From Variovorax sp037204085 (GTDB lineage: Bacteria > Pseudomonadota > Gammaproteobacteria > Burkholderiales > Burkholderiaceae_C), in the NCBI RefSeq assembly GCF_037204085.1, contig NZ_JBBCBW010000002.1, positions 405,005 through 469,004 on the forward strand: a stretch of 64,000 nucleotides of DNA, read 5' to 3'. Below, piece by piece: positions 1 through 8,677 of the stretch; the stretch's first letter is position 1; each line of letters starts with the position of its first letter. Both the position numbers and the translations under genes were made by a program. Below the pieces are notes generated by a model. That model made no database searches, had not been told where the DNA came from, and saw nothing but the letters and a program-made list of their open reading frames with translations.

Positions 1-655
1 CAGCGCCGCCGGTGAGCGCAGCCATCAGCACCGTGCCGATGCCGAAGATGTGCGTCATCGGCAAGAACGCGTAGACCCGGTCGCGCTCGTTCAGCGCACG
101 CACGCGGGCCGACACGCGGCCGAAATGCAGCAGCCCGCCGTGCGACACCATCACGCCCTTGGGCGTGCCCGAGGTGCCGGATGTGAAGATGATGGCGGCC
201 GCGTCCGCCAGCGCAGGGTCGGCCTCCAGCTGGGCCTCGGCGCGGATGGCCGATCGCATCACGCCGGGCAGTGCCGATGGCACTGCGCCGGCGCGAATCG
301 CGTGCTGGCGCGCGGCCTCCGAAGCGCCGGTGGTGAAGTAGCACAGCCGCGCGTCGGCGCGCTCGGCAATGGCCGCGATTTCGCCCGGCGACATGCGCGC
401 ATTGACGCCGCACGACCAAGCACCGACACGGCTGCACGCCATGATCAGCGCGATGTGCGCGGCGCAGTTCTCGGCCACCAGCAGCACGCGGTCGGTCGGC
501 CGCACGCCCGCTGCCAGCAAGTCTTGGGCGGCAGCCTCGGCCATGGCCTGCAACGCCGCATAGGACACGGTGCCCGAGGGCTCGAAAAGAAAAGCCGCCT
601 CGGGCGAGCGCGATGCGCGCGCTTCGAGCAGTTCGTGGATTCGCATGGGCACCAT
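1..655 (-). CDS. AMP-dependent acyl-CoA synthetase (ligase), C-terminus cut by window edge
   Basis: The first 218 residues of an adenylate-forming enzyme that activates a carboxylic acid to its CoA thioester in the cytoplasm; the frame runs off the left edge. The AMP-binding signature FTSGTSGTPKGVMVSH lies at residues 157-172 and is followed by LPMTHIFG, typical of the acyl/aryl-CoA ligase family. The ATG at 655 is only 3 bases after the stop of the Bug receptor gene, so the two are translationally coupled; a second ATG at 646 is possible. Its substrate is presumably the acid bound by the neighbouring receptor and then oxidised by the acyl-CoA dehydrogenases, but it cannot be named. The C-terminal lid domain is not visible. 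Confidence 0.9.
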   Translation of the reverse strand, partial: MVPMRIHELLEARASRSPEAAFLFEPSGTVSYAALQAMAEAAAQDLLAAGVRPTDRVLLVAENCAAHIALIMACSRVGAWSCGVNARMSPGEIAAIAERADARLCYFTTGASEAARQHAIRAGAVPSALPGVMRSAIRAEAQLEADPALADAAAIIFTSGTSGTPKGVMVSHGGLLHFGRVSARVRALNERDRVYAFLPMTHIFGIGTVLMAALTGGA

Positions 656-658
656 CGG

Positions 659-1651
659 CTATTCCGCTTCGATGCCCTTGGACGCGGTGGCCCAGAGCTT
701 TCGGTCGGCCTGGCCCTTGGTGGCCAGCAGTTCCGCGGCGCCGGTCCACACTTCGTAGCCCTGCTCGCGCAGGCGACTGGCGATGTCCTCGCGCGCCATG
801 GCCTTGTGCGCGGCCGCATTCAGGCGGGCAACCAGCGCCGGGTCCATGCGCGCGGGGCCGTACAGGCCGAACCAGCCGCCCACGTCATACCCGGCCACGC
901 CGGATTCGATCATCGTGGGCACCTCGGGCAGCATGCGGTTGCGCTGGCGCGAGGTAACGGCCAGCGCGCGCAGCTTGCCCGACTGGATGAATGGCCGCGA
1001 GGTGGCGATGATGTCGAACATCATCGTCACGGTGCCGCCCATCACGTCGGCCAGCGCGGGCGCGCTGCCTTTGTACGGCACATGCGTCAGCTGCACGCCG
1101 GTCATCTTCTCGAGCAGCGCACCGCTCAGGTGGTTCGAGGCGCCGATGCCGGCCGAGCCGTAGAACACCTTGCCCGGCCTCGCCTTCGCGTAGGCCAGCA
1201 GCTCGGCCACGCTGTGCACCGGCAAGTCCTTGTTGACCACCAGCACGTTGGTGTAGTCCACCAGCGGCGCGATAGGCGTCAGGTCCTTCATCGGGTCGAA
1301 GGGCATCTTGCGCTGGATGTTCGGGTTGATGGTGATCGTCGGGCTCGCGCCGAAGAACAGCATCGCAGCATCGGGCGCAGCCTTGGCAACCGCATCGCCG
1401 CCCACCGAACCGCTGGCACCCGGCCGGTTTTCCACGATGACCTGCGTGCCGAGCTCCTGGCCGAGCGCGGGCGCAAGCAGGCGCGCCGCGCCGTCCACCG
1501 GCCCGCCCGCGGAGTAGCCGACCACCAGCTTGATGATTGGCGGCAGCTGCGATTGCTGCTGCGCGAAGGCGCGCGAATGCAGTGCGGCCAGCAGTGCGCT
1601 GCCTGCCAGCGCGGCGACGGCTTGCCGCCGTGTGATGTCCGTGGTTTTCAT
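659..1651 (-). CDS. Bug/TctC-family periplasmic solute-binding protein
   Basis: A 330-residue extracytoplasmic receptor of the Bug (tripartite tricarboxylate transporter TctC) family, which binds carboxylates or related small acids. The N-terminus has a Tat-like twin arginine (TRRQAVAALAG, residues 8-18), a hydrophobic stretch and a likely cleavage after SRAFA. Family hallmarks follow: VVGYSAGGPVD, then ENRPGASGSVGGDAVAKAAPD, and LTHVPYKGSAPALADVMGG further on. No tctA/tctB membrane genes are in the window, as is usual for the many orphan Bug proteins in Burkholderiales. It sits between the fused acyl-CoA dehydrogenase and the CoA ligase on the same strand, suggesting one catabolic operon. 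The ligand is unknown. Confidence 0.92.
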   Translation of the reverse strand: MKTTDITRRQAVAALAGSALLAALHSRAFAQQQSQLPPIIKLVVGYSAGGPVDGAARLLAPALGQELGTQVIVENRPGASGSVGGDAVAKAAPDAAMLFFGASPTITINPNIQRKMPFDPMKDLTPIAPLVDYTNVLVVNKDLPVHSVAELLAYAKARPGKVFYGSAGIGASNHLSGALLEKMTGVQLTHVPYKGSAPALADVMGGTVTMMFDIIATSRPFIQSGKLRALAVTSRQRNRMLPEVPTMIESGVAGYDVGGWFGLYGPARMDPALVARLNAAAHKAMAREDIASRLREQGYEVWTGAAELLATKGQADRKLWATASKGIEAE

Positions 1652-1695
1652 TGGCTTGTCTCCTGTTGTTTATTTCTTGGGCGAACGCAACCGGC

Positions 1696-4023
1696 TCAAA
1701 CAGGCAGATCGAGCACCTGCCGCGCGAGGATGTTTCGCTGGATCTCGTTGGTGCCGCCGTAGATCATTGCGGCTGTCGAACCGATCAACGGCGACAGCAC
1801 ATTGAAGGTTTGTCCGTCGAGCACCTGGTCACCGGCCACGGCACCCTGCTCTTCCCCGGCCTCGATCAGCATTGCGCCAATGCGGTGATAGGTTTCGCTG
1901 GCCCAGATCTTCAGCAGCGACACCGAGGCGGGCAGCGGCTTGCCCGCTCGCACGATGTCGGCAAAGCCCGTGTACGCCGCCGACAGGTCGAGCACGTCGA
2001 GCCGCAGCGCCGCAAAGCGCTGCGCAAACACCGGGTCGGCAAAAAGGCGCCGCGCCTGTGCAAGCCGCGCCAGTTGGCCGAGCGCGTACTGCGACTGCTT
2101 GGGGCTGCCGAGAAAAATGCGCTCGAAGCCCAGCAGCGCCTTGGCAATGGTCCAGCCGCCGTGCAGCTTGCCGACCAGGTTTTCGGCCGGCACGCGCACG
2201 TTGTCGAAAAACACTTCGCAGAACTCGGGCTCGCCTGAAAGCGTGTGAATCGGCCGCACCGTGATGCCCGGCGTGCGCAGGTCGCACAGCAGAAAGCTGA
2301 TGCCCTCTTGCTTACGCGCGGCCTTGTCGGTGCGCACGAGCATGAAGATGTGATTGGCGTCCTGCGCGAGCGTGGTCCAGATCTTCTGGCCGTTGACGAT
2401 GAAGTGGTCGCCCTCTGCATCGCGCCCCGCCACGGCCTCGGTGCGCAGCCCGGCCAGGTCGGAGCCGGCGTTGGGCTCCGAATAGCCCTGGCACCACACA
2501 TGCTCGCCGTTCAATATGCGTGGCAGAAAGCGGCCTTGCTGCTCGGGCGTGCCGTGCTGGATCAACAGCGGCCCGATCATCACGATGCCCTGGTCGGGCG
2601 TGCGCGCGACGCCGTATTGCTCCAACTCCTCGATCCATGCAATGAGCTTGTCGGCGGGCAGACCCATGCCGCCATGCGCCTGCGGCCACGCCGGCGCGAT
2701 CCAGCCTTGCTCGGACAGGGTGAGATACCAGTCGCGTATCTCGCTCCAGCGGGCCCGGTGCGAAAGGTAGCGCAGCTGCTGCGGGTAGCGCTGCTGCAGA
2801 AAGCCGCGCACCATGCGACGGAAATCCGCTTCGGGCATTTCGCTCCAGTCGGCAGTGCGCGGAAACTCGCCCTCCCATTCGGCTGCGCCCGTTCGTGCTT
2901 CCCCGCCTTCAGCCAGCACGGCATGACGGCGCTGGTGCGCAGCGGCATTGCCGAGCCACGCCGAAAGGCACAGCGTGCGCTTGTAGTACAGGCTCAGGTC
3001 GCACTCCTGCGTGTAGCCGATGGCGCCATGCAACTGCACTGCCGCACGCGAGACTTGCAGCGCCGCGGCGGTACAGCGGGCATTCACGCGGCTGGCCTCG
3101 GCTTCGAGCCGGTCGGCGGCAAGCCCCTGGCCTGCGAGCGGCAGCACCTCCGCCAACGTGGCTTGCGCCACTTCGAGGTGAATGAACATGTCCACGCAGC
3201 GGTGCTGCAGCGCCTGGAAGCTGCCGATGGGTTTGCCGAACTGCGAGCGGGTGCGCAGGTACGCCAGCGTCTGGGTGAGCATGGCCTGCCCCACGCCCAG
3301 CAGCTCGGCGGCCTGCAGGATCTGGCCGGCAGCCAGCGCATGGCGCAGGGCGTCCTGCGCGGCGGGGCCTTCCGCCAGCACTGCTTCGGGTGGCAGCTCC
3401 ACTTGTTCGAAGCGCAGGCTCGCGGCCTGGCTGCCGTCCACCAGCGGCATCAGGGTTTCGCTCACGCCGGCCGTGCCGCGCGGCACCCATAGCAGCACCG
3501 CATCGTCGCTGCCCCTTGCCGACACCAGCCAGCCGCTGGCCGCCGCGCCGGGCAGCACCATGAGCTTCTCGCCCTGCAGCAGCACGCCGCCCGCATGACC
3601 CGCGCGCGGCTCGCAGCCGCAGGCCAGCGGCACGGCGCTCAGGTCGCCCGCGCTCTCCTGCCAAGCCAATGCGGGCAGGCTGCGGCCCGCCACAAGGTCG
3701 GCAAGCAGCGACTGCGCGCTCTTCGATTCGAGCCGCGCCAGCAGCAACGCGCTGAGGCCCGCCACCGCCAGCAGCGGTTCGGGCGCAACGTGCTCGCCGG
3801 CCGCCCGCAGTACTTGCGCGGCACCCGCGAGGCCCAAGGCCATACCGCCGGCCGATTCAGGTGCCAGCATGCCGGTCCAGCCCAGTTCGGCAAGCGCGCT
3901 CCAGCCTTGCGCCTCGTCGGCATCGGCGTGTTCCATGCGCTCGCGCCGGCGCTGGATGGAACGGCTGCGAACGAAGTAGTCGAGCGCGGCTTCGCGTATT
4001 GCGGAGAGTGATTCGGTGTCCAT
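1696..4023 (-). CDS. Fused double acyl-CoA dehydrogenase
   Basis: A 775-residue protein made of two complete acyl-CoA dehydrogenase modules joined near residues 375-395. The N-terminal module (about 1-370) ends with AVQLHGAIGYTQE (328-340) and a helix-rich tail. It has no Glu in the helix-G position (AAGQILQAAELLG instead) and no YEGT-type Glu, so it looks non-catalytic. The C-terminal module (about 395-775) carries WCQGYSEPNAGSDLAG, NGQKIWTT, a candidate catalytic Glu634 in LLGFER, and IYGGTNEIQRN near the C-terminus, where Gly replaces the Glu of YEGT. It therefore resembles a heterodimeric ACAD fused in one chain. The ATG at 4023 was chosen because residues encoded further upstream are low-complexity and not ACAD-like. 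It is followed by Bug and ligase genes. Confidence 0.88.
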   Translation of the reverse strand: MDTESLSAIREAALDYFVRSRSIQRRRERMEHADADEAQGWSALAELGWTGMLAPESAGGMALGLAGAAQVLRAAGEHVAPEPLLAVAGLSALLLARLESKSAQSLLADLVAGRSLPALAWQESAGDLSAVPLACGCEPRAGHAGGVLLQGEKLMVLPGAAASGWLVSARGSDDAVLLWVPRGTAGVSETLMPLVDGSQAASLRFEQVELPPEAVLAEGPAAQDALRHALAAGQILQAAELLGVGQAMLTQTLAYLRTRSQFGKPIGSFQALQHRCVDMFIHLEVAQATLAEVLPLAGQGLAADRLEAEASRVNARCTAAALQVSRAAVQLHGAIGYTQECDLSLYYKRTLCLSAWLGNAAAHQRRHAVLAEGGEARTGAAEWEGEFPRTADWSEMPEADFRRMVRGFLQQRYPQQLRYLSHRARWSEIRDWYLTLSEQGWIAPAWPQAHGGMGLPADKLIAWIEELEQYGVARTPDQGIVMIGPLLIQHGTPEQQGRFLPRILNGEHVWCQGYSEPNAGSDLAGLRTEAVAGRDAEGDHFIVNGQKIWTTLAQDANHIFMLVRTDKAARKQEGISFLLCDLRTPGITVRPIHTLSGEPEFCEVFFDNVRVPAENLVGKLHGGWTIAKALLGFERIFLGSPKQSQYALGQLARLAQARRLFADPVFAQRFAALRLDVLDLSAAYTGFADIVRAGKPLPASVSLLKIWASETYHRIGAMLIEAGEEQGAVAGDQVLDGQTFNVLSPLIGSTAAMIYGGTNEIQRNILARQVLDLPV

Positions 4024-4129
4024 CGCCGCAGCGTGACAGAACACCCTTTCGCGCGGCATTTGCATTTGGCGAAGGGAGGGTTTCGCAATGACAGAACCGC
4101 CTCGCGCGGGAGAGGCATAGATTCGGTGG
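4024..4129. promoter_or_regulatory. Divergent intergenic control region with imperfect direct repeats
   Basis: 106 bases between the divergently transcribed fused ACAD (minus) and single ACAD (plus) genes. TGACAGAAC followed 5-7 bases later by CGCGCGG occurs twice in the same orientation, at 4034-4056 and 4089-4110. Between them CCCTTTCGC (4044-4052) and GCGAAGGG (4069-4076) form an imperfect inverted pair. This could hold operator sites for the cluster's LysR regulator, but no canonical T-N11-A box stands out. No promoter hexamers could be assigned with confidence. Confidence 0.4.
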
Positions 4130-5293
4130 ATGAACAGCAGCAACGACACCCGTTTTTCCGACATCCGCGACGCCGTGCGCGACCTGTGCGCGCAGTTTCC
4201 CAACGAGTATTTCCGCAAGGTCGATGAAGCGCGCGGCTACCCCGCCGAGTTCGTCGATGCGCTCACCAAGGCCGGCTGGATGGCCGCGCTCATTCCGCAG
4301 GAGTACGGCGGCTCGGGCCTCGGGCTTACCGAGGCTTCGGTGATCATGGAAGAAATCAACCGCTGCGGCGGCAACTCCGGCGCCTGCCACGGCCAGATGT
4401 ACAACATGGGCACGCTGCTGCGCCACGGCAGCGAGGCGCAAAAGCGCAACTACCTGCCGCGCATTGCCACCGGCGAGCTGCGCCTGCAATCGATGGGCGT
4501 GACCGAGCCCAGCACGGGCACCGACACCACCAAGATCAAGACCACGGCCGTGAAGAAGGGCGACCGCTACGTCGTCAACGGGCAGAAGGTGTGGATCTCG
4601 CGCATCCAGCACTCGGACCTGATGATCTTGCTGGCGCGCACCACGCCGCTGGCGGACGTGAAGAAGAAGTCCGAAGGCATGTCGATCTTCATCGTCGACC
4701 TGCGCGAAGCCATCGGCAACGGCATGACGGTGCGGCCCATCCTGAACATGGTGAACCACGAGACCAACGAACTCTTCTTCGAAAACCTCGAGATCCCGGC
4801 CGAGAACCTGATCGGCGAAGAAGGCCAGGGCTTCAAGTACATCCTCGATGGCCTGAACGCCGAGCGCACGCTGATTGCGGCGGAATGCATCGGCGATGGC
4901 TACTGGTTCATAGACAAGGTCACGGCATACACAAAAGAGCGCGTGGTGTTCGGCCGGCCCATCGGCCAGAACCAGGGCGTGCAGTTTCCGATTGCCGAGG
5001 CCTTCATCGAGATCGAGGCCGCCAACCTCATGCGCTATGAAGCCTGCCGCCTGTTCGATGCGCGCGAGCCCTGCGGCGCGCAAGCCAACATGGCGAAGTA
5101 CCTTGCGGCCAAGGCAAGCTGGGAAGCGGCCAATGCCTGCCTGCAGTTCCATGGCGGCTTCGGCTTTGCCTGCGAATACGACATCGAGCGCAAGTTCCGC
5201 GAGACGCGGCTCTACCAGGTCGCGCCAATCTCGACCAATCTCATCCTGAGCTACGTGGCGGAGCACATGCTCGGCCTGCCGCGCTCGTTCTGA
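4130..5293 (+). CDS. Acyl-CoA dehydrogenase
   Basis: A full-length 387-residue FAD-dependent acyl-CoA dehydrogenase catalysing alpha-beta dehydrogenation of an acyl-CoA, probably a homotetramer. MGVTEPSTGTDTTKIKT and NGQKVWISRIQHSD are the FAD and substrate loop motifs. QFHGGFGFACEYDIER is the C-terminal FAD-contact region. The usual C-terminal catalytic Glu (YEGT) is absent; the equivalent stretch reads RLYQVAPISTN. A Glu is present at position 245 (NAERTLIAAE), the site used by isovaleryl-CoA and long-chain dehydrogenases. It is divergent from the fused ACAD and 12 bases before MmgE/PrpD, so it likely forms a two-gene operon with that gene. The substrate is unknown. Confidence 0.93.
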   Translation: MNSSNDTRFSDIRDAVRDLCAQFPNEYFRKVDEARGYPAEFVDALTKAGWMAALIPQEYGGSGLGLTEASVIMEEINRCGGNSGACHGQMYNMGTLLRHGSEAQKRNYLPRIATGELRLQSMGVTEPSTGTDTTKIKTTAVKKGDRYVVNGQKVWISRIQHSDLMILLARTTPLADVKKKSEGMSIFIVDLREAIGNGMTVRPILNMVNHETNELFFENLEIPAENLIGEEGQGFKYILDGLNAERTLIAAECIGDGYWFIDKVTAYTKERVVFGRPIGQNQGVQFPIAEAFIEIEAANLMRYEACRLFDAREPCGAQANMAKYLAAKASWEAANACLQFHGGFGFACEYDIERKFRETRLYQVAPISTNLILSYVAEHMLGLPRSF

Positions 5294-5305
5294 AGGGACT
5301 GATCC

Positions 5306-6667
5306 ATGACCGATTCGACCCACCCGAGCAAGGTGCTCGCCACCTTTGCCGCCGAGCTGCAGTTCGCGAACATCCCCGCGCCCGTGCTGCGCCGCACCGA
5401 AGACCTGATGCTCGACTGGCTGGGCTCGGTGCTCGCCGCCCGCACTGCGCGGCCGGTGCGCTCCATCGAACGCTTTGCACAGATGATGGGCCCCGCCGAT
5501 GGGCCGAGCGAAATACTCACCTCGCGCCGCACCAGCTCACCGGTGTTTGCGGCGCTGGTCAACGCAGCGGCTTCGCACTACGTGGAACAGGACGACGTGC
5601 ACAACGGCTCGGTGTTCCACCCCGCCGCGGTGGTCATTGCACCGGCACTGGCCGTGGCGCAGAGCATTGGCGCCAGCGGTGCGCAACTGCTGGTGGCCGT
5701 GGTCGCGGGCTACGAGGTCGGCATCCGCGTGGGCGAATTCCTGGGCCGCTCGCACTACAAGACCTTTCACACCACGGCAACGGCGGGCACGCTGGCGGCG
5801 GCCGCCGCGGTGGGCAGCCTGCTGAAGCTCACGCCTCAGCAGATGCTGCACGCCTTCGGCTCGGCCGGTACGCAGTCAGCGGGGGTGTGGGAGTTTCTGC
5901 GCGATGCGGCCGATTCCAAGCAGCTGCACTGCGCGCATGCGGCAGCCAGCGGGCTCATGTCTGCCTACCTTGCGCAGGACGGCTTCACGGGCGCCGCCAA
6001 GGTGCTCGAAGGTGCGCAGGGCCTTGGCGTTGGCATGTCGAGCGACGCCGATCCGGCACGGCTCACCGACCGCCTCGGTACGCGCTGGGCGCTGGCCGAA
6101 ACCTCGTTCAAGTACCACGCCTCGTGCCGCCACACCCATCCCGCGGCCGATGCGTTGCTGCAGGTGATGACGCAGCACGGCCTCAAGCCCGACGACGTGG
6201 CCCGTGTGACCACGCATGTGCACCAGGGCGCCATCGACGTGCTGGGCCGCGTCACGGTGCCGGCCACGGTGCACCAGGGCAAGTTCTCGATGGGCACGGT
6301 GCTGGGCCTGATTGCGGTGCACGGCCGCGCAGGGCTGGGCGAGTTCGACCGCGATTTTCTTGCGCCCGAGGTGGCCGCGTTTCGCGACAAGGTCGCGATG
6401 GAGCTCGATGCAGAAGTCGATACCGCCTACCCCGCGCGCTGGATCGGCAAGGTGAGCGTGCAGACCCGCGACGGCCGCACGCTGCAGGGCCGAGTGGACG
6501 AGCCAAAGGGCGATCCGGGCAACACGCTGAGCCGCACCGAGATCGAAGACAAGATGCAACGCCTTGCGCACTACGGCGAAGGCGCCACGGCCGACGAAGC
6601 CAAGGCGCTGTGCCAGCGCATCTGGCAACTGGCCGACGCGCCCCGCGTGGAACGCTGGCTGCCCTGA
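5306..6667 (+). CDS. MmgE/PrpD family protein (2-methylcitrate dehydratase-like)
   Basis: A 453-residue member of the MmgE/PrpD family, which includes 2-methylcitrate dehydratase and cis-aconitate decarboxylase. The N-terminal all-helical domain (about 1-270) contains SHYVEQDDVHNGSVFHPAA and KTFHTTATAGTLAAAAAVG, recognisable family blocks. FKYHASCRHTHPAADAL lies near the domain boundary, and the small alpha/beta domain follows. No prpB or prpC genes are nearby, so the standard methylcitrate cycle is unlikely here. With the ACAD immediately upstream and a CoA ligase, it more likely hydrates or dehydrates a catabolic intermediate, which is an inference. It is convergent with the LysR gene that follows, with only 22 bases between the stops. 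Confidence 0.9.
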   Translation: MTDSTHPSKVLATFAAELQFANIPAPVLRRTEDLMLDWLGSVLAARTARPVRSIERFAQMMGPADGPSEILTSRRTSSPVFAALVNAAASHYVEQDDVHNGSVFHPAAVVIAPALAVAQSIGASGAQLLVAVVAGYEVGIRVGEFLGRSHYKTFHTTATAGTLAAAAAVGSLLKLTPQQMLHAFGSAGTQSAGVWEFLRDAADSKQLHCAHAAASGLMSAYLAQDGFTGAAKVLEGAQGLGVGMSSDADPARLTDRLGTRWALAETSFKYHASCRHTHPAADALLQVMTQHGLKPDDVARVTTHVHQGAIDVLGRVTVPATVHQGKFSMGTVLGLIAVHGRAGLGEFDRDFLAPEVAAFRDKVAMELDAEVDTAYPARWIGKVSVQTRDGRTLQGRVDEPKGDPGNTLSRTEIEDKMQRLAHYGEGATADEAKALCQRIWQLADAPRVERWLP

Positions 6668-6689
6668 AGGCAGCACGTGCTAGCGCCAG

Positions 6690-7580
6690 TTAAGGCGCGA
6701 CGAGGTGGTCGAACAGCTCGCGCGCCGAAGCCGGCAGCTGTTCGCGGTCGCGTGCAATCAGCTTGAGTTCTCGCTCCGCCCATGCATCGCTGAGCGCGAC
6801 GGTTGAGATCCGCATCGCCATCGACAGCCGCTGCGCCGATGAAGCCGGCAACACGCCGACGCCCACGCCCGCTTCGATCATCAGGCAGATGGCCTCGAAG
6901 CTGCTGACCTGGATGCGCGGGTTGAAGCCGCGGCCGGCCAGCTCGGCGCGGCGCTGCAAAAAGCGGTGGATGGCGCTGCCGTGGTGCAGGCCCACGTGCT
7001 GTTCGTCGAGCGTGTCGGCAAAAGCCACCGACGGCGCGCCTGCCAGGTGATGCGTCTCGGGCACCACCAGCACGAGCTGGTTGCTGCCGAAGGGGCGCGC
7101 GTCGAATTCACCGGTGTGCACATCGCCCGCCAGGATGCCGATGTCGGCCTCGCCATCGGCCACGGCGCGCACGATTTCTTCGCTCAGGTATTCACGCAGG
7201 TCGACCTGCACGGCCGGATGCTGCGTGAGAAAACCCGCGAGCTTTTGCGGCAGGTATTCGGTAATCGACGTGGTGTTGGCGAACACGCGCACATGGCCCT
7301 TGATGCCCTTGCCGAAGTCCTGCATGTCGCAGCGCAGGTGCTCCATCTGCTGCATCACGCGCTTGGCGTGGTAGAGCACCGCCTGCCCCGCCGCCGTCAG
7401 GCTCACGCCCTGCGCGCTGCGGTGCAGCAGCTTGCCGCCCACGGCCTCTTCCATCTGCTTGATGCGCGTGGACGCCGCCGCGAGCGAGATGCAGGCTTTC
7501 TCTGCGCCGCGCGTAAGGCTGCGTGCGTCCGCCACGTAGACGAACAGTTTCAGGTCGAACAGGTCGAAATGCAGGTTCAC
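6690..7580 (-). CDS. LysR-family transcriptional regulator
   Basis: About 296 residues with an N-terminal winged helix-turn-helix (FDLKLFVYVADARSLTRGAE and ISLAAASTRIKQMEEAVGGK) and a C-terminal periplasmic-binding-like effector domain (about 90-290, including IEAGVGVGVLPAS). The start is a GTG at 7580, because the protein begins like its family with the DLFDLKLF helix and no ATG is available in frame near it; no clear ribosome-binding site is seen. It probably regulates the adjacent acyl-CoA catabolic cluster, although it does not face a divergent target in the classical arrangement. Confidence 0.9.
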   Translation of the reverse strand: MNLHFDLFDLKLFVYVADARSLTRGAEKACISLAAASTRIKQMEEAVGGKLLHRSAQGVSLTAAGQAVLYHAKRVMQQMEHLRCDMQDFGKGIKGHVRVFANTTSITEYLPQKLAGFLTQHPAVQVDLREYLSEEIVRAVADGEADIGILAGDVHTGEFDARPFGSNQLVLVVPETHHLAGAPSVAFADTLDEQHVGLHHGSAIHRFLQRRAELAGRGFNPRIQVSSFEAICLMIEAGVGVGVLPASSAQRLSMAMRISTVALSDAWAERELKLIARDREQLPASARELFDHLVAP

Positions 7581-7659
7581 CGGACAAGCGCGCCAAGAAG
7601 GAAAGAAGCGTGCATTGTCGGCCGAATGGCGCTGTATGCGCCCTTCTCGGGGTTTGACC

Positions 7660-8565
7660 TCAGACCGGGTCCCAGCTGAACACGTCCGCCGAGCGGTCCA
7701 GCGGATAGAAGCTCGCACGCATGGCGGGCATGGCGTGCTCGGCAATGCTCTCGGGCGTCCAGCCTTCGGAGCGGTGAATGGAGCGCACCGGCCGCGGCTG
7801 GCTGATGAGCGAAATCTCGTTGTTGCGCACCGCAAATATCTGGCCGTTGACCGCGCCGGCCGCGTCGCTCGCAAGGTACACCGCAAGCGGCGCCACCTTG
7901 GCGGGCGTCATCTGCTTGATCTTGTCGACGCGGGCGCGCTGCTCGTCGGTGTCGGTGGGAATGGCGCCGATCATTCGGCTCCATGCGAAGGGCGCGATGC
8001 AGTTGGAACGCACGTTGAACTTGAGCATGTCGAGTGCAATCGACTTCGACAGCGCCGCGATCCCGAGCTTGGCCGCCGCGTAGTTGGCCTGGCCGTAGTT
8101 GCCGATGAGGCCCGAGGTCGAGGTCATGTGCACCATGGCGCCCGAGTTCTGCTCCTTGAAGTGCGTTGCGGCCGCGCGGCTCACGTAGTAGGCGCCGTAG
8201 AGGTGCACCTTGATCACGGCGTCCCATTCGTCGACCGACATCTTGTGGAAGAAGCGGTCGCGCAGGATGCCGGCGTTGTTGACCACGGCGTCGACGCGGC
8301 CAAAGCTCTCGACCGCGCATTCGACGATGCGCGCCGCACTGGCCGCTTCGGCCACGCTGTCGGTGTTGGGCACGGCCTGGCCGCCGGCGGCACGGATTTC
8401 GTCGACCACCTGCTGCGCAGGGCCGGCACTGCCGCCCGCGCCATCGAGCGCGGCGCCGATGTCGTTGACCACCACCTTGGCGCCGCTCTTCGCCATTGCC
8501 AGCGCAATGTCGCGCCCGATACCGCCGCCCGCGCCAGTGATGACGACCACTTTTCCTTCAACCAT
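7660..8565 (-). CDS. SDR-family oxidoreductase (hydroxyacyl-CoA dehydrogenase-like)
   Basis: A 301-residue classical short-chain dehydrogenase with a C-terminal extension. The nucleotide-binding motif TGAGGGIG is at residues 10-17 and NNAG at 96-99. Ser149/Ser151, Tyr162 and Lys166 form an intact catalytic set (NYGQANYAAAKLG). The length and insert resemble the dehydrogenase module of peroxisomal multifunctional enzyme type 2, pointing to 3-hydroxyacyl-CoA or steroid-like substrates. A roughly 50-residue tail after the Rossmann core (RPVRSIHRSEGWTPESI onward) is characteristic of that subgroup. It stands alone, 112 bases upstream of the queF stop. Confidence 0.9.
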   Translation of the reverse strand: MVEGKVVVITGAGGGIGRDIALAMAKSGAKVVVNDIGAALDGAGGSAGPAQQVVDEIRAAGGQAVPNTDSVAEAASAARIVECAVESFGRVDAVVNNAGILRDRFFHKMSVDEWDAVIKVHLYGAYYVSRAAATHFKEQNSGAMVHMTSTSGLIGNYGQANYAAAKLGIAALSKSIALDMLKFNVRSNCIAPFAWSRMIGAIPTDTDEQRARVDKIKQMTPAKVAPLAVYLASDAAGAVNGQIFAVRNNEISLISQPRPVRSIHRSEGWTPESIAEHAMPAMRASFYPLDRSADVFSWDPV

Positions 8566-8677
8566 GTGTGTCTGCTCCGGAAATCCGCCCGCAGTTCACG
8601 GGCAGTTCCAGAATGCCACAGGGGCCGGCTGGCGAGTTCCGGATTTCCGAAGAGGGGCTTCGGCGGCGCCCTCTTCG

